The notes: a model not told the origin generated them from the sequence alone. 64,000 nucleotides of DNA from Clostridia bacterium (GCA_017622555.1 JAGAQV010000014.1:62001-126000); one strand, 5' to 3'. Positions 44,902 through 54,084 are shown, counted from the first letter of the stretch. Translations and numbers: made by a program.

Positions 44902-46299
44902 TTATAGGTCAAAATATCTTTTTGCGTTGTTAAAGCATATATCCTGAACTAACTGACCCAACTGTTCCTCATCAAAGGGATATTCGCCGTTTTCTACCCA
45001 TTCACCGATAAGATTACAAAGAATTCTTCTGAAATATTCATGACGGGTGTATGATAAAAAGCTTCTTGAGTCAGTAAGCATGCCAACAAAATTACCAAGT
45101 AATGAAAGGTTAGCAAGCGACTTAAGCTGTGCTTCCATACCTGATTTTGTATCGTTAAACCACCAAGCAGAGCCGTGCTGAATTTTGCCTTGGGTTTCAG
45201 TACCCTGGAAGCAACCAAGAATTGTGCCGAGCATTTCATTATCCTGCGGGTTAAGCGAATAAAGTATGGTTTTAGGTAAAGCATTTTCAGAAGCCAATGC
45301 ATTCAAAAAGCCTGTAATAGCTTCGCCACAGCTTTTGGTTGAAATACAGTCAAAGCCGGTGTCGGGGCCTAAACGGTCAAACATTTTACCGTTTGTGTTA
45401 CGCTGTGCACCATAGTGAAGCTGCATAACAATGCCGTGCTTAGCATATTCCTTGCCAAGATGAAGCATAATTGCAGTTTTATACTTGTCAGCATCCTCCT
45501 GTGAAACGGTGCCGCCATTCATAACGGTTTGGAAAATATTTTCTACTTCAGTTTCACTTGCGGGTGAATAAACCACATAATCAAGGCCGTGGTCAGTAGC
45601 ACGACAGCCAACCTCACAGAAAAAATCCAAACGGTTAGACAGTGCAGCTTTAACATCATCAACAGTTTTAATTTCAATGCCAGAAGCAGCTGAAAGCTTA
45701 CCGATATATTCCACAAAGCCTGCCTTTTCAATATTTACAGCCTTATCAGGACGGTATGACGGCGCAACAGTAACATCAAAGCTTTTATCCTCTAAAAGCT
45801 TTTTGTGCCACTCGAGTGAATCAATAGGGTCATCGGTAGTTCCTATCATACTCACATTTGACTTTTTAATTAAGCTTCTGACTGTCATATCATCCTTTTG
45901 AAGCTTTTCATTACAAAGTGCAAACACCTCATCAGCGGTTTTAGCATTTAAAACGCCGTTATAATCAAAGTATTTTTTAAGCTCCAAATGTGTCCAATGA
46001 TACATAGGGTTGCCAATAGCCTTTGGAAGCATTTCGGCAAAATGTCTGAACTTTACCTGTGCATCGGCATTACCTGTAATTTCATCCTCATTAACACCGT
46101 TACTGCGGATAAGACGCCATTTGTAATGGTCACCGCCAAGCCAAACCTGAGTAATATTTTCAAACTTTCTATCCTCATAAATTTCCTGTGGGTTAATATG
46201 GCAGTGATAGTCAACTATCGGCATATTTTCAGCATACTTGTGGTAAAGCAGCTTAGCCGTTTCGGTTTTAAGCAAAAAATCATCAGTCATAAAGTTCAT
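44902..46299 (-). CDS. uxaC: Glucuronate/galacturonate isomerase UxaC
   Basis: Amidohydrolase-fold isomerase converting D-glucuronate to fructuronate and D-galacturonate to tagaturonate. The 465-residue protein begins MTDDFLLKTETAKLLYHKYA and has VDYHCHINPQEIYEDR (metal His pair), MYHWTHLELKKYF, GTTDDPIDSLEWH, QLHYGAQRNTN and GMLTDSRSFLSYTRHEYFRR. Length is normal and no damage is visible. The next enzyme in the route, encoded by the downstream uxaB-like gene, is destroyed, so its product would need another reductase. Two SGNH hydrolase genes lie upstream on the same strand. Confidence 0.95.
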   Translation of the reverse strand: MNFMTDDFLLKTETAKLLYHKYAENMPIVDYHCHINPQEIYEDRKFENITQVWLGGDHYKWRLIRSNGVNEDEITGNADAQVKFRHFAEMLPKAIGNPMYHWTHLELKKYFDYNGVLNAKTADEVFALCNEKLQKDDMTVRSLIKKSNVSMIGTTDDPIDSLEWHKKLLEDKSFDVTVAPSYRPDKAVNIEKAGFVEYIGKLSAASGIEIKTVDDVKAALSNRLDFFCEVGCRATDHGLDYVVYSPASETEVENIFQTVMNGGTVSQEDADKYKTAIMLHLGKEYAKHGIVMQLHYGAQRNTNGKMFDRLGPDTGFDCISTKSCGEAITGFLNALASENALPKTILYSLNPQDNEMLGTILGCFQGTETQGKIQHGSAWWFNDTKSGMEAQLKSLANLSLLGNFVGMLTDSRSFLSYTRHEYFRRILCNLIGEWVENGEYPFDEEQLGQLVQDICFNNAKRYFDL

Positions 46300-46338
46300 A
46301 ATTATTTCTCCTTAATTCGCATTATGGTTTATTCTTAA

Positions 46339-46968
46339 TTACATGCCGACGGGTTTGTCGGTATGAAGCACCTCGGAATAAGTGGGAACATTTTCAATTT
46401 CAAGTGCCTTTGCAATGCAAGAAACTACCTGATTTGTAAAGGCTTCTGTTCCTATTGGAGTATAGTAATGTACGGCATCTGAATGTGCGGTTTCGGGAAG
46501 GGACGTTGACACGCTGTAAAGGTCGTTGACCTCAAAGCCGTACTTTCTAACCACTTCCACTGCAGCAGCGTTGTACTGTTCAATTTCATTATTATAACGA
46601 ATGAAATTAGGACTCATTCGTTCGGTCTGAACACTTGTAGAGGTAGCAAAAATAACCTTTGCTTCAGGGTAAACGGTTTTTATACGTTTACAAATACGGT
46701 CAATATAATGAACATAAATTTCAATTGGTGTGTGTGGCTCGTCCCCGCAAATTCGTGCGCAGTCCCAAAGGCCTGCATTCCAGTGAATTACATCAAACTT
46801 ACCGTTATCAGAAAGACTATTAAATTCATGTAAATATCTTAAAACATAAGAAGCAAAACGGCAGTTATCGGTTGGGAAAACCACATTCGCAAAATCGGTT
46901 AAGGATTTCTTTGTGGATTTATCATACCCTATACGGATAGAATCACCTATTAACAATACATTTTTCAT
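46339..46968 (-). CDS. SGNH/GDSL hydrolase, second of a pair
   Basis: About 209 residues, cytoplasmic (no signal peptide). It starts KNVLLIGDSIRIGYDKST, with GDS as the nucleophile-serine block I; WNAGLWDC is in the block II/III region, and the C-terminal SDAVHYYTPIG holds the Asp-x-x-His catalytic pair of block V. Family members are esterases, often sugar O-acetylesterases. The start ATG at 46968 follows GGTGGAG. Placement before uxaC suggests removal of acetyl groups from imported uronic-acid oligomers; this is inference. Confidence 0.75.
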   Translation of the reverse strand: MKNVLLIGDSIRIGYDKSTKKSLTDFANVVFPTDNCRFASYVLRYLHEFNSLSDNGKFDVIHWNAGLWDCARICGDEPHTPIEIYVHYIDRICKRIKTVYPEAKVIFATSTSVQTERMSPNFIRYNNEIEQYNAAAVEVVRKYGFEVNDLYSVSTSLPETAHSDAVHYYTPIGTEAFTNQVVSCIAKALEIENVPTYSEVLHTDKPVGM

Positions 46969-46983
46969 TATACACTCCACCTT

Positions 46984-47565
46984 TTAAATGTCAATTGACT
47001 CATAAGTTAATTTTTTAAGCTCATTAATTAAATTTTCGGAATAATGCTTAAAGCCCTTAGAATTCGGATGCAAATTGCGGTCAGCAAAGCATCCCTCATC
47101 CTCGGGCACTAAATAACGGCCGCAAATAACCCACACTTTTTCAATACCCGAAACAGCATTTTTAAGCGCATCATAAAGGGCATTAAAATCACCTGCTAGC
47201 TTTTCAGCATTAAGGTCCTTACGCCAAATTGGTGTTATTAAAATTATCGGGGCATAGGGGTAATTTTGCCGTAAATTTTCACAAAACTGACGGCAATTAG
47301 AAGCAATGTCATCCAATGTGCGAAAATTAGCACTCCAGTCGTTAGTGCCGTAAGCCACGCTTATATAATCGGGTGTTAAATCATCCTTAACGGCGGCCTC
47401 CTGCGGTCTAAATAAATCACCGCCAATAGCCTTACACACTTCGTCAGCGCCAAAATATTCACAAATTCTGCTTGCATAACGGTCACGTGGATGTGCCGCT
47501 TCAGAGCCGTGTGTTATTGAATCACCGTAAGTAATGTTGTAAACATTCTTATCACGAAAAATCAC
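46984..47565 (-). CDS. SGNH/GDSL hydrolase, first of a pair
   Basis: A 193-residue SGNH-fold protein: TYGDSITHGSEA (nucleophile Ser), GGDLFRPQEAA, AYGTNDW (block III GxND) and DRNLHPNSKG (catalytic Asp-x-x-His). Many relatives carry an extra N-terminal beta domain before the GDS block; here the frame starts only 13 residues before it, so it is either a short form or has lost that domain. The GTG start has a weak ribosome site. It shares little sequence with its neighbour outside the motifs. A promoter lies 120 bases upstream. Confidence 0.7.
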   Translation of the reverse strand: MIFRDKNVYNITYGDSITHGSEAAHPRDRYASRICEYFGADEVCKAIGGDLFRPQEAAVKDDLTPDYISVAYGTNDWSANFRTLDDIASNCRQFCENLRQNYPYAPIILITPIWRKDLNAEKLAGDFNALYDALKNAVSGIEKVWVICGRYLVPEDEGCFADRNLHPNSKGFKHYSENLINELKKLTYESIDI

Positions 47566-47682
47566 TACCTAAGGTAAGTGTTCCGCTAATATCACGTTAA
47601 ACCGACGCTTTATACCAAATTTACAAAATACTGTTAGCGGATATAGCTGTCAGTAAATCTAACACTAACCCTTATTGTTAAT

Positions 47683-47712
47683 ATTATACAAAATTTTTCA
47701 CTGAACAGTCAA
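47683..47712 (-). promoter_or_regulatory. Promoter of the SGNH-SGNH-uxaC operon
   Basis: TTGACT (47707-47712), 18-bp spacer, TATAAT (47683-47688) on the minus strand. Confidence 0.65.
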
Positions 47713-47848
47713 TAAAATGTACTATTGAATAATTAACAAATCCTATTGTATTTTCAAAAAAACGAATAAATTTTAAGCTTTATTCTTTTTTAAATAAAAG
47801 TTAAAAGGTTCTCAGTTTCATCTGTAATAAATCGAGCTTAACAACGTA

Positions 47849-47887
47849 AAAGAGAAGCTTCGTTTATCACGAATCTTCTCTTTTTGT
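47849..47887. terminator. Terminator-like hairpin after the ribokinase remnant
   Basis: AAAGAGAAG/CTTCTCTTT outer stem with inner TTCG/CGAA; five T follow on the plus strand, four on the minus strand. Confidence 0.55.
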
Positions 47888-47952
47888 CCGTTAAGTAATA
47901 TAATGTGTAAGGTCAGCGTGATATTTTATAAAGAATATACATTTTTTAAAGC

Positions 47953-48203
47953 TCATTTGCATATGGTATTGACACCCGATTCGTTCAAAATGTCAATTAA
48001 AAAATCTCCCCCACTGCCAACACAGCCGCCGTGTATAACCTCGTTACCGGCACGGGATATCGCAACCGACTGATTTAGACCCTTCCCACCGGGAAAAATT
48101 GCCATATTTTCGCTTGAAAGGGTTTCACCTGCTCGTACAAAATGGTCAACCGAATAAACATAATCAATATTTAACGAGCCTAAACTGTAAATTTTCGTTT
48201 CAT
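47953..48203 (-). pseudogene. Ribokinase-family (PfkB) gene remnant
   Basis: One minus-strand frame encodes KIYSLGSLNIDYVYSVDHFV, then RAGETLSSENMAIFPGGKGLNQ and SVAISRAGNEVIHGGCVGS, closely matching the N-terminal 75 residues of ribokinase-type sugar kinases, including the GGKGLNQ substrate motif. It has no in-frame start: the ATG at 48203 is one base out of register with this frame. It stops after NESGVNTICK, about a quarter of the normal 300 residues, so the catalytic C-terminal half is gone. Its original sugar substrate is unknown. Confidence 0.75.
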
Positions 48204-48409
48204 ATCACCCAATGTATTAAACAAATTCTCAAACAGAACGCCACGGTTCATCCAATAGAATTTTTTTATAAAATATCAAGGATTAAAAGATTTTAAATTA
48301 CGTTAAGGCCTTTCCAATATTAAAGACCTCTTTGTCATATATTAACAAAAAAATCTCAAAATATATAACAAATACTACTTCTTATTCATCAAAAGCCCAA
48401 AATATATAA
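48204..48409. other. AT-rich intergenic stretch between mutS2 and the ribokinase remnant
   Basis: No gene, terminator or promoter that I can support. A short open stretch (about 20 codons, MNRGVLFENLFNTLGD) precedes the remnant on the minus strand and may be debris. Confidence 0.4.
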
Positions 48410-50797
48410 TTATTGTTCAAGTTCAGCAATTGTTACACCGTTTTCACCCTCACCAAAGGTGCCTAAACGGAAAGATTTTATATTCTTGTGATGCCTAAGA
48501 TGTGCCTGAACGTTTTTCCTAAGCACACCTGTTCCCTTGCCGTGAATAATATGGATAGTATCAATCCCCGAAAGAATAGCGTTATCAATAAAGCTGTCAA
48601 GCTCTAAAATTGCCTCATCACTTCCCTGACCACGAAGGTCAATTTCGGTAACCGCTTGACGCTCGGCACGGGATTTAACACCCGTCACGTTACGGGTTTT
48701 AGGACGTTCTGTTGTTGGCGAAAAGCTTGATTTGAAGCGAAGATTATCAAAACCCACCCACATTTTAATGGCGCCTGCCATAACGTAAGCCTGTTTTTTA
48801 TCAATTTTAACGTCAATAACTGTCGCATCACGGCCAATGTCAGCAATAACCACAATATCACCCTTGTTGACACTTGTAACCGCCTCACCCGCCACCTTTT
48901 TAGCGGTTATGGGATCAGCCTCGTCCTCTAATTCTTTTAGGGTGGATTTATAGGCCCCACGGGCTTTTTCAGCCATTTTTGCCGCATTTTCGGCATTGAT
49001 GGCTTTCTTCATTTCTTCAAGCTCGTTTAGTAAAAGTGACGACTTATACCGTGCGTTTTCAATTATTTGATTTGCTTTCTCACGGGTATCGCTCATGGCC
49101 TTTTCAAGCTTAATTTCAAGCTCTTGCTCTCGCATATCGCTTTTGCGCTTGGCTTCATCCAACTGTATGCGAAGCTTTTGCGCTTTTTTGTGCTCTTCCT
49201 CGGCTTCACGGCGGGCGTTCTCAAGCGATGCCACAACCCTTTCAAAGCGCAAATCCTCATCCTTTACTTGTTCCTTTGCGGTTGCAATAATACTTTCATC
49301 AAGCCCCAGTTTGCCTGATATTGCAAATGCATTCGAACGCCCAGGCATACCGATTATAAGTCGGTATGTCGGCTTTAAAGTTTGGACATCAAATTCGCAA
49401 GAAGCGTTTTCAACCTTTTCGGTGTCAATTGCATAAGACTTAAGCTCAGGGTAATGAGTTGTCGCAACAACCCTGCTACCGTAAAGAGAAAGCCTCATTA
49501 AAATTGCCTTTGCCAAGGCGGCACCTTCAATTGGGTCGGTACCTGCGCACAATTCATCGAATAACACAAGTGAATCATCATCAGCATTATCTAAAATTGA
49601 AATAATGTTAACCATATGCGACGAAAAGGTTGAAAGCGACTGCTCAATGCTTTGCTCGTCACCGATATCAGCAAAAATTTTGCTGAAAATTGCAACCTCG
49701 CTGCCGTCATCAACGGGTATCATAAGCCCACACATTGTCATTAAAGTTAAAAGACCAATGGTTTTAATGGTAACAGTTTTACCACCCGTATTTGGACCTG
49801 TAATAACAAGGGTGTTATATTCCTTACCAAGACCTACGGTTATGGGCACAACCGTTTTATTACTTATAAGCGGATGCCGTGCATTTTTAAGGTAAGTATA
49901 GCCCTTTTGGTTTATTTTAGGTAGGGCCGCACGCATCTTATATGCAAGCTTTGCCTTTGCAAACACCAAATCAAGTTTAATTAGTGCATTAAAGGATGCT
50001 GTAATACCACCCACAAAGCTACCTGCCTCAGCCGATAATTCGGCTAAAATGCGGTCAATTTCTTCACTTTCTTTAATTTTTAAAACACGAATTTCATTAT
50101 TGGTTTCCACAACCGACATTGGCTCAATAAATATAGTAGAGCCCGTGGCAGATGTGTCGTGCACGATACCGCTTACCTGCCCTTTACATTCAGCCTTTAC
50201 AGGCACAACAAAACGACCGTCACGCTGGGTTATGATGGCATCCTGTAAATATTTAACGGTGGGGCCTTTAACAATTTTATCAAGTAAATCACGCACCTTT
50301 GACGATTTTGCGCTGATTTTACGGCGAATATCATACAAGGTGGGTGAAGCATTATCGTTAAGCTCTTCTTCATTCTTAATTGCAAAGCTTATTTTTTCTT
50401 CCAAATATTTGTTGGGTACTAAAGTGTCAAAAAGCTCCTGTAACGGTGTTTCGGTTATACCGCTACAATTTTCACGCCAAGCCTTTACTGTGCGGATAAC
50501 ACGAAGTGTATCAGCAGTGTCAAGCAAATCACGCATTGAAAGCACTGCGCCCGCTTCAGCACGGTTTAAAGCGGATATAACGTTCCTTGCCCCCGCAAAA
50601 TTCGGTGCTTGGTACTGAGCCATAAAGCAATATGCCGAATCGGTTTGAGAAAGCAAAAAGCCAACCCTTTTAAAATCGGTTTCGGGCAAAATTTTTAAAG
50701 AGCGTTCCTTAGTTTCAGCAATAGATGCTTCGTTTGACAGGCTTTGTAAAATTTTATCAAGTTCAAGTGTTTTGGAATATCTTTCGATATTGTACAT
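48410..50797 (-). CDS. mutS2: MutS2 endonuclease/ribosome-rescue ATPase
   Basis: A 795-residue MutS-family ATPase lacking the mismatch-recognition domain, with roles in suppressing recombination and, in B. subtilis, in splitting collided ribosomes. Walker A is VITGPNTGGKTVTIKTIG (near 330), Walker B LVLFDELCAGTDP, followed by THYPELKSYA, a long coiled-coil region (about 520-630) and a C-terminal Smr domain with EIDLRGQGSDEA and HIIHGKGTGVLR. Three bases separate it from recO. Confidence 0.95.
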   Translation of the reverse strand: MYNIERYSKTLELDKILQSLSNEASIAETKERSLKILPETDFKRVGFLLSQTDSAYCFMAQYQAPNFAGARNVISALNRAEAGAVLSMRDLLDTADTLRVIRTVKAWRENCSGITETPLQELFDTLVPNKYLEEKISFAIKNEEELNDNASPTLYDIRRKISAKSSKVRDLLDKIVKGPTVKYLQDAIITQRDGRFVVPVKAECKGQVSGIVHDTSATGSTIFIEPMSVVETNNEIRVLKIKESEEIDRILAELSAEAGSFVGGITASFNALIKLDLVFAKAKLAYKMRAALPKINQKGYTYLKNARHPLISNKTVVPITVGLGKEYNTLVITGPNTGGKTVTIKTIGLLTLMTMCGLMIPVDDGSEVAIFSKIFADIGDEQSIEQSLSTFSSHMVNIISILDNADDDSLVLFDELCAGTDPIEGAALAKAILMRLSLYGSRVVATTHYPELKSYAIDTEKVENASCEFDVQTLKPTYRLIIGMPGRSNAFAISGKLGLDESIIATAKEQVKDEDLRFERVVASLENARREAEEEHKKAQKLRIQLDEAKRKSDMREQELEIKLEKAMSDTREKANQIIENARYKSSLLLNELEEMKKAINAENAAKMAEKARGAYKSTLKELEDEADPITAKKVAGEAVTSVNKGDIVVIADIGRDATVIDVKIDKKQAYVMAGAIKMWVGFDNLRFKSSFSPTTERPKTRNVTGVKSRAERQAVTEIDLRGQGSDEAILELDSFIDNAILSGIDTIHIIHGKGTGVLRKNVQAHLRHHKNIKSFRLGTFGEGENGVTIAELEQ

Positions 50798-50800
50798 TTT

Positions 50801-51565
50801 TTACTCCTTAATACTGTTATAGAAGTCTAATGTTTTAAAACGGTAATCGGTTTGGGCCACCAAATAAGCAGAGGTAAGCTCACTTAAAAGCTTTGCCCTG
50901 TCGTTTGGTATATCAAAGCTGTAAAGCTTTTCAAAGTCGGAATAAACAATATGCCGCATAGCCGAAACCATTGTTTTATCGGCAGGAATGGCGTTATTAT
51001 CGTGCGGACATTCACCACAGGTTAAAGTGCCTTCCTCGGCATTAAAATACATTATATCATCCTCAAACTTACCGCAATTATCGCAAGCAATAAGGTTTGG
51101 CGCATAACCCGAAATCGAGGCTGTGCGAAGCTCGGTTATGGCTTTTATAAGCGGCGGATATCGTTTTACCACCGTTAAAAAATGAAGTGAATTTAAAATT
51201 AGGCGCAAAAATTCAGTATTATTTGCACCATTCACCGCAAAGTTAAAGCTAAGCTCACAAAAATATTGCGCAAGGGTTAAAACCTCAATATCATCCCCTG
51301 CACCGAAAAACATTTTAATTGGTGTGGCTTCGTAAATGCGAAGACTTCCGTTTTTGTCCTTAATGGCAAAGCTGCCGTATGTAAGAAGGCTTGTTGCGGC
51401 GCCCTTTTTGGATTTAATACCTTTAGCGCCACTTGCAAAAGCCTTTATAATACCGTGTTCCTTACTGAAAAGTGTCACTAAGCGGTCGCTTTCGCCCACA
51501 TTCATTTCCTTTATTACCAGAGCTTCGGTTGTAAATCGGGTTATATTCTCCGCCAATGACTTCAC
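50801..51565 (-). CDS. recO: DNA repair protein RecO
   Basis: Mediator that loads RecA on SSB-coated DNA. The 254-residue protein has the N-terminal OB-fold segment TEALVIKEMNVGESDRLVTLFSKEHG, FASGAKGIKSKKG, and a four-cysteine zinc site (CDNCGKFE, CGECPHD). The start is uncertain: the GTG at 51565 has AAGGGA only three to four bases away, while the TTG at 51556 is better spaced. Its 5' end overlaps a small YqzL-like frame by about 100 bases. Confidence 0.93.
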   Translation of the reverse strand: MKSLAENITRFTTEALVIKEMNVGESDRLVTLFSKEHGIIKAFASGAKGIKSKKGAATSLLTYGSFAIKDKNGSLRIYEATPIKMFFGAGDDIEVLTLAQYFCELSFNFAVNGANNTEFLRLILNSLHFLTVVKRYPPLIKAITELRTASISGYAPNLIACDNCGKFEDDIMYFNAEEGTLTCGECPHDNNAIPADKTMVSAMRHIVYSDFEKLYSFDIPNDRAKLLSELTSAYLVAQTDYRFKTLDFYNSIKE

Positions 51566-51650
51566 TTCCCTTACACGAATTTACATAATTTAAATAGTCA
51601 CTTACCTTACCACTTTTGGCAAACTTAAGCCAACTTTTATTTTCTTCCAT
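51462..51650 (-). CDS. Small YqzL-like protein overlapping the recO 5' end
   Basis: A 62-codon frame starting ATG at 51650 with GGGTGA upstream, reading MEENKSWLKFAKSGKVSDYL then NYVNSCKG. The W-x-x-F-x-x-[ST]-G-x-[VI]-x-x-Y-L spacing resembles YqzL, a roughly 45-residue protein encoded directly before recO in Bacillus. The last 35 codons lie over recO in another frame and look non-native, so the true protein may be shorter or its stop may have been lost. Moderate to low certainty. Confidence 0.45.
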   Translation of the reverse strand: MEENKSWLKFAKSGKVSDYLNYVNSCKGSEVIGGEYNPIYNRSSGNKGNECGRKRPLSDTFQ

Positions 51651-51702
51651 TTTATCACCCAAAGTTAGTTTTAGGTGATATTTTGAAATTATAAAAGGTA
51701 AA

Positions 51703-52623
51703 TTAATCTAATCCAAAGGTATGAATAAGACCTTGGCGGTTGCGCCAGTCCTCCTTAACCTTTACCCAAAGCTTAACCGATGCACGAATGCCAAAAAATT
51801 CCTCAATATCACGGCGTGACTGCATACCGATTTTTTTAAGCATTGCTCCACCCTTGCCGATAATTATTCCCTTATGCGAATCCTTTTCGCAAATAATGGT
51901 GGCTTCAATTTCAACAATGGGCTCACCCTCGGCAGTATCACGCTCAACAAAGCGTTCCAAATCAACCGCAATACCGTGCGGTACCTCTTTATCAAGTGAC
52001 CTGAGAAGCTTCTCACGAATCATTTCAGCAACAATAACCTTTTCGGGCTGGTCGGTAACGTCGTCCGACGGGAAGAAATGAGGCGAAGGCTTTGAAAACT
52101 TTTTAATTTCCTGCATCAAAATATCTACACCGTCTCCTGTACGGGCCGAAAGGGGCACAACGGCATCGAAATCAAATTCCTTGGTGTATGCCATAATAAG
52201 CGAAAACAGCTCGTCCTTCTTTTCCAAAAGGTCAATTTTATTTATAACCAAAACAGCCTTCATTTTGCGGCGCTTAAGGTCTTCAATAAGCCTTGCTTCA
52301 GCTGGGGGTAAATTGTCACCGTCAAACTTAAATTTGGGGTTAGCCTCAACCACCAAAACTGCCGCATCGACATCGGTCATACCGTCACTTACTGCACGGT
52401 TCATATTTTTATCAAGCTCGTTTTTAGCCTTGTGAAAGCCTGGTGTGTCAATAAAAACAATTTGGTTTTCACCCTCGGTTTTAATGCCCATAATTTTAGT
52501 TCGGGTGGTTTGTGGCTTGTCCGAAACGATAGCCACCTTTTGCCCCAAAATGCAGTTCATAAGTGAGGATTTGCCAACGTTTGGGCGACCAATAATTGTT
52601 ATAAAAGCTGATGTTTGTTTCAT
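51703..52623 (-). CDS. era: GTPase Era
   Basis: GTPase for 16S rRNA processing and 30S assembly, 306 residues. G1 GRPNVGKSSLMN (about 11-22), G2 TTRTKIMGI, G3 DTPG, G4 NKID and a C-terminal KH domain with IIIGKGGAMLKKIG near 245. Its ATG overlaps the ybeY stop by four bases. The ybeY-era-recO order is conserved in Firmicutes. Confidence 0.97.
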   Translation of the reverse strand: MKQTSAFITIIGRPNVGKSSLMNCILGQKVAIVSDKPQTTRTKIMGIKTEGENQIVFIDTPGFHKAKNELDKNMNRAVSDGMTDVDAAVLVVEANPKFKFDGDNLPPAEARLIEDLKRRKMKAVLVINKIDLLEKKDELFSLIMAYTKEFDFDAVVPLSARTGDGVDILMQEIKKFSKPSPHFFPSDDVTDQPEKVIVAEMIREKLLRSLDKEVPHGIAVDLERFVERDTAEGEPIVEIEATIICEKDSHKGIIIGKGGAMLKKIGMQSRRDIEEFFGIRASVKLWVKVKEDWRNRQGLIHTFGLD

Positions 52624-53099
52624 TTTTTAACCTCTAAACCCATTGTTTTTAAAATTTGTTCTTGCTTATAAAACATTTCTTTTTCTTCTTCTAAATTATT
52701 AACGTGGTCATACCCTAAAAGGTGAAGCATTGAATGCACCGTTAAAAAGGCAATTTCACGTTCAACACCGTGCCCGTAAAGCTCAGCCTGTGCTAAAGCA
52801 TGGTCGGCTGATATAACAATATCGCCAAGCATCAACGCATCGGTTTCGGGGTTATAGTCATACACCCCGTCTTCACCCAACGGAAAAGACAAAACGTCGG
52901 TGGATTTATCAATATTCCTAAATTCATGATTTAATTCTTGTATTTTTGCATCATCAACAATAGTCACGTTAATTTCAGCCTTATCTATAAAGCCCTCATA
53001 CTTTAAAGCAGCATTACACGCTTTGCGGATAAGCGCACGGTATTCTTTAGTAATTTCAGTGCTTTTTTGTTTTACTGTTATACTAACCTTTGCGTTCAT
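52620..53099 (-). CDS. ybeY: Endoribonuclease YbeY
   Basis: Zinc-dependent RNase for 16S rRNA 3' maturation, 159 residues. The metal motif HSMLHLLGYDH (H-x3-H-x5-H) is at about 120-130, and STDVLSFPLGED is the other conserved segment. It overlaps phoH by 17 bases and era by four. Confidence 0.95.
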   Translation of the reverse strand: MNAKVSITVKQKSTEITKEYRALIRKACNAALKYEGFIDKAEINVTIVDDAKIQELNHEFRNIDKSTDVLSFPLGEDGVYDYNPETDALMLGDIVISADHALAQAELYGHGVEREIAFLTVHSMLHLLGYDHVNNLEEEKEMFYKQEQILKTMGLEVKK

Positions 53100-54054
53100 T
53101 TAGTTCCTCGTTTCTTTCATAAGCCTTAATAATTTCCTGTACTAAGCGATGCCTTACAACGTCCTTTTCAGAAAGCCTCATAATTGCAATATCATCAATA
53201 TTTTTAAGAATTTTCACAGCATCCTTAAGACCCGATTTTTTACCCGATGGCAAGTCAATTTGAGTAATATCACCCGTTACAACTGCCTTTGAATTAAAGC
53301 CTAGACGGGTTAAAAACATTTTCATTTGCTCACTTGTGGTGTTTTGCGCTTCATCCAAAATTATAAAGCTGTCATCCAACGTTCTACCGCGCATATATGC
53401 CAAAGGCGCCACCTCAATATCGCCACGTTCAATACAGCGCTGAAAATTTTCAGCCCCAAGCATTTCAAAAAGTGCATCGTATAAAGGGCGTAAATACGGG
53501 TCAATTTTTTGCTGTAAATCACCCGGCAAGAAGCCAAGACTTTCCCCTGCTTCTACAGCGGGTCGGGTTAAAATAATGCGGTTTACCTGCTTTGAACGAA
53601 AAGCCGCTACCGCAACAGCCACCGCTAAAAAGGTTTTGCCCGTACCTGCAGGGCCAACACCAATTGTGATAGTGTTTTTCTTAATGGCTTCAATATATTT
53701 CTTCTGCCCAAGTGTTTTTGCCTTTACGGGCTTACCCTTTGAAGTAATGCATACGCAGTCACTGTTTAAAAGCTTGCCAATTTTATCATCCTCACCGTCA
53801 CGAACAAGCGTGTCGGCATATTGAATGCTTTGGTCGGTAATTTGTTCACCCTTGTTTATCATTTCAATTAAGCATTCAACCGTTCTTACAGCAATTAAAA
53901 CGTCATTCGGGTCACCCGAAACCTTAATTTGACTGCCACGGTTTGTAATAACCACGTTATAGCGTTTTTCAATATCCTTAATATTTTCATCAAAATTGCC
54001 GAATAAAGCGACTAACTGTTCAATTCTTTCAATGTCGATTGTTTTTTCAAACAC
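53083..54054 (-). CDS. phoH: PhoH-family ATPase (PhoL type)
   Basis: About 323 residues; a P-loop ATPase thought to act in RNA metabolism together with YbeY. Walker A GPAGTGKTFLAVAVA is near 136-150, and FIILDEAQNTTSEQMKMFLTR (Walker B region, given in part) near 235. I take the GTG at 54054 as start; the frame opens at 54096, but that TTG lies over the -10 box at 54085-54090. Overlaps ybeY by 17 bases. Confidence 0.93.
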   Translation of the reverse strand: MFEKTIDIERIEQLVALFGNFDENIKDIEKRYNVVITNRGSQIKVSGDPNDVLIAVRTVECLIEMINKGEQITDQSIQYADTLVRDGEDDKIGKLLNSDCVCITSKGKPVKAKTLGQKKYIEAIKKNTITIGVGPAGTGKTFLAVAVAVAAFRSKQVNRIILTRPAVEAGESLGFLPGDLQQKIDPYLRPLYDALFEMLGAENFQRCIERGDIEVAPLAYMRGRTLDDSFIILDEAQNTTSEQMKMFLTRLGFNSKAVVTGDITQIDLPSGKKSGLKDAVKILKNIDDIAIMRLSEKDVVRHRLVQEIIKAYERNEELNERKG

Positions 54055-54084
54055 CGTATCACATCCACAAGATATATTTAATTT

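Larger units (their letters stand above)
47566..47952. other. Intergenic stretch: promoter, terminator-like hairpin, no gene
   Basis: Contains an untranslated leader, a promoter at 47683-47712, a very AT-rich segment and a hairpin at 47849-47883 (AAAGAGAAG/CTTCTCTTT). I find no coding frame on either strand. Confidence 0.5.

Noticed and set aside
48099-48296. A plus-strand frame opposite the ribokinase remnant
   Set aside because: The opposite strand has clear kinase similarity; this frame has none.
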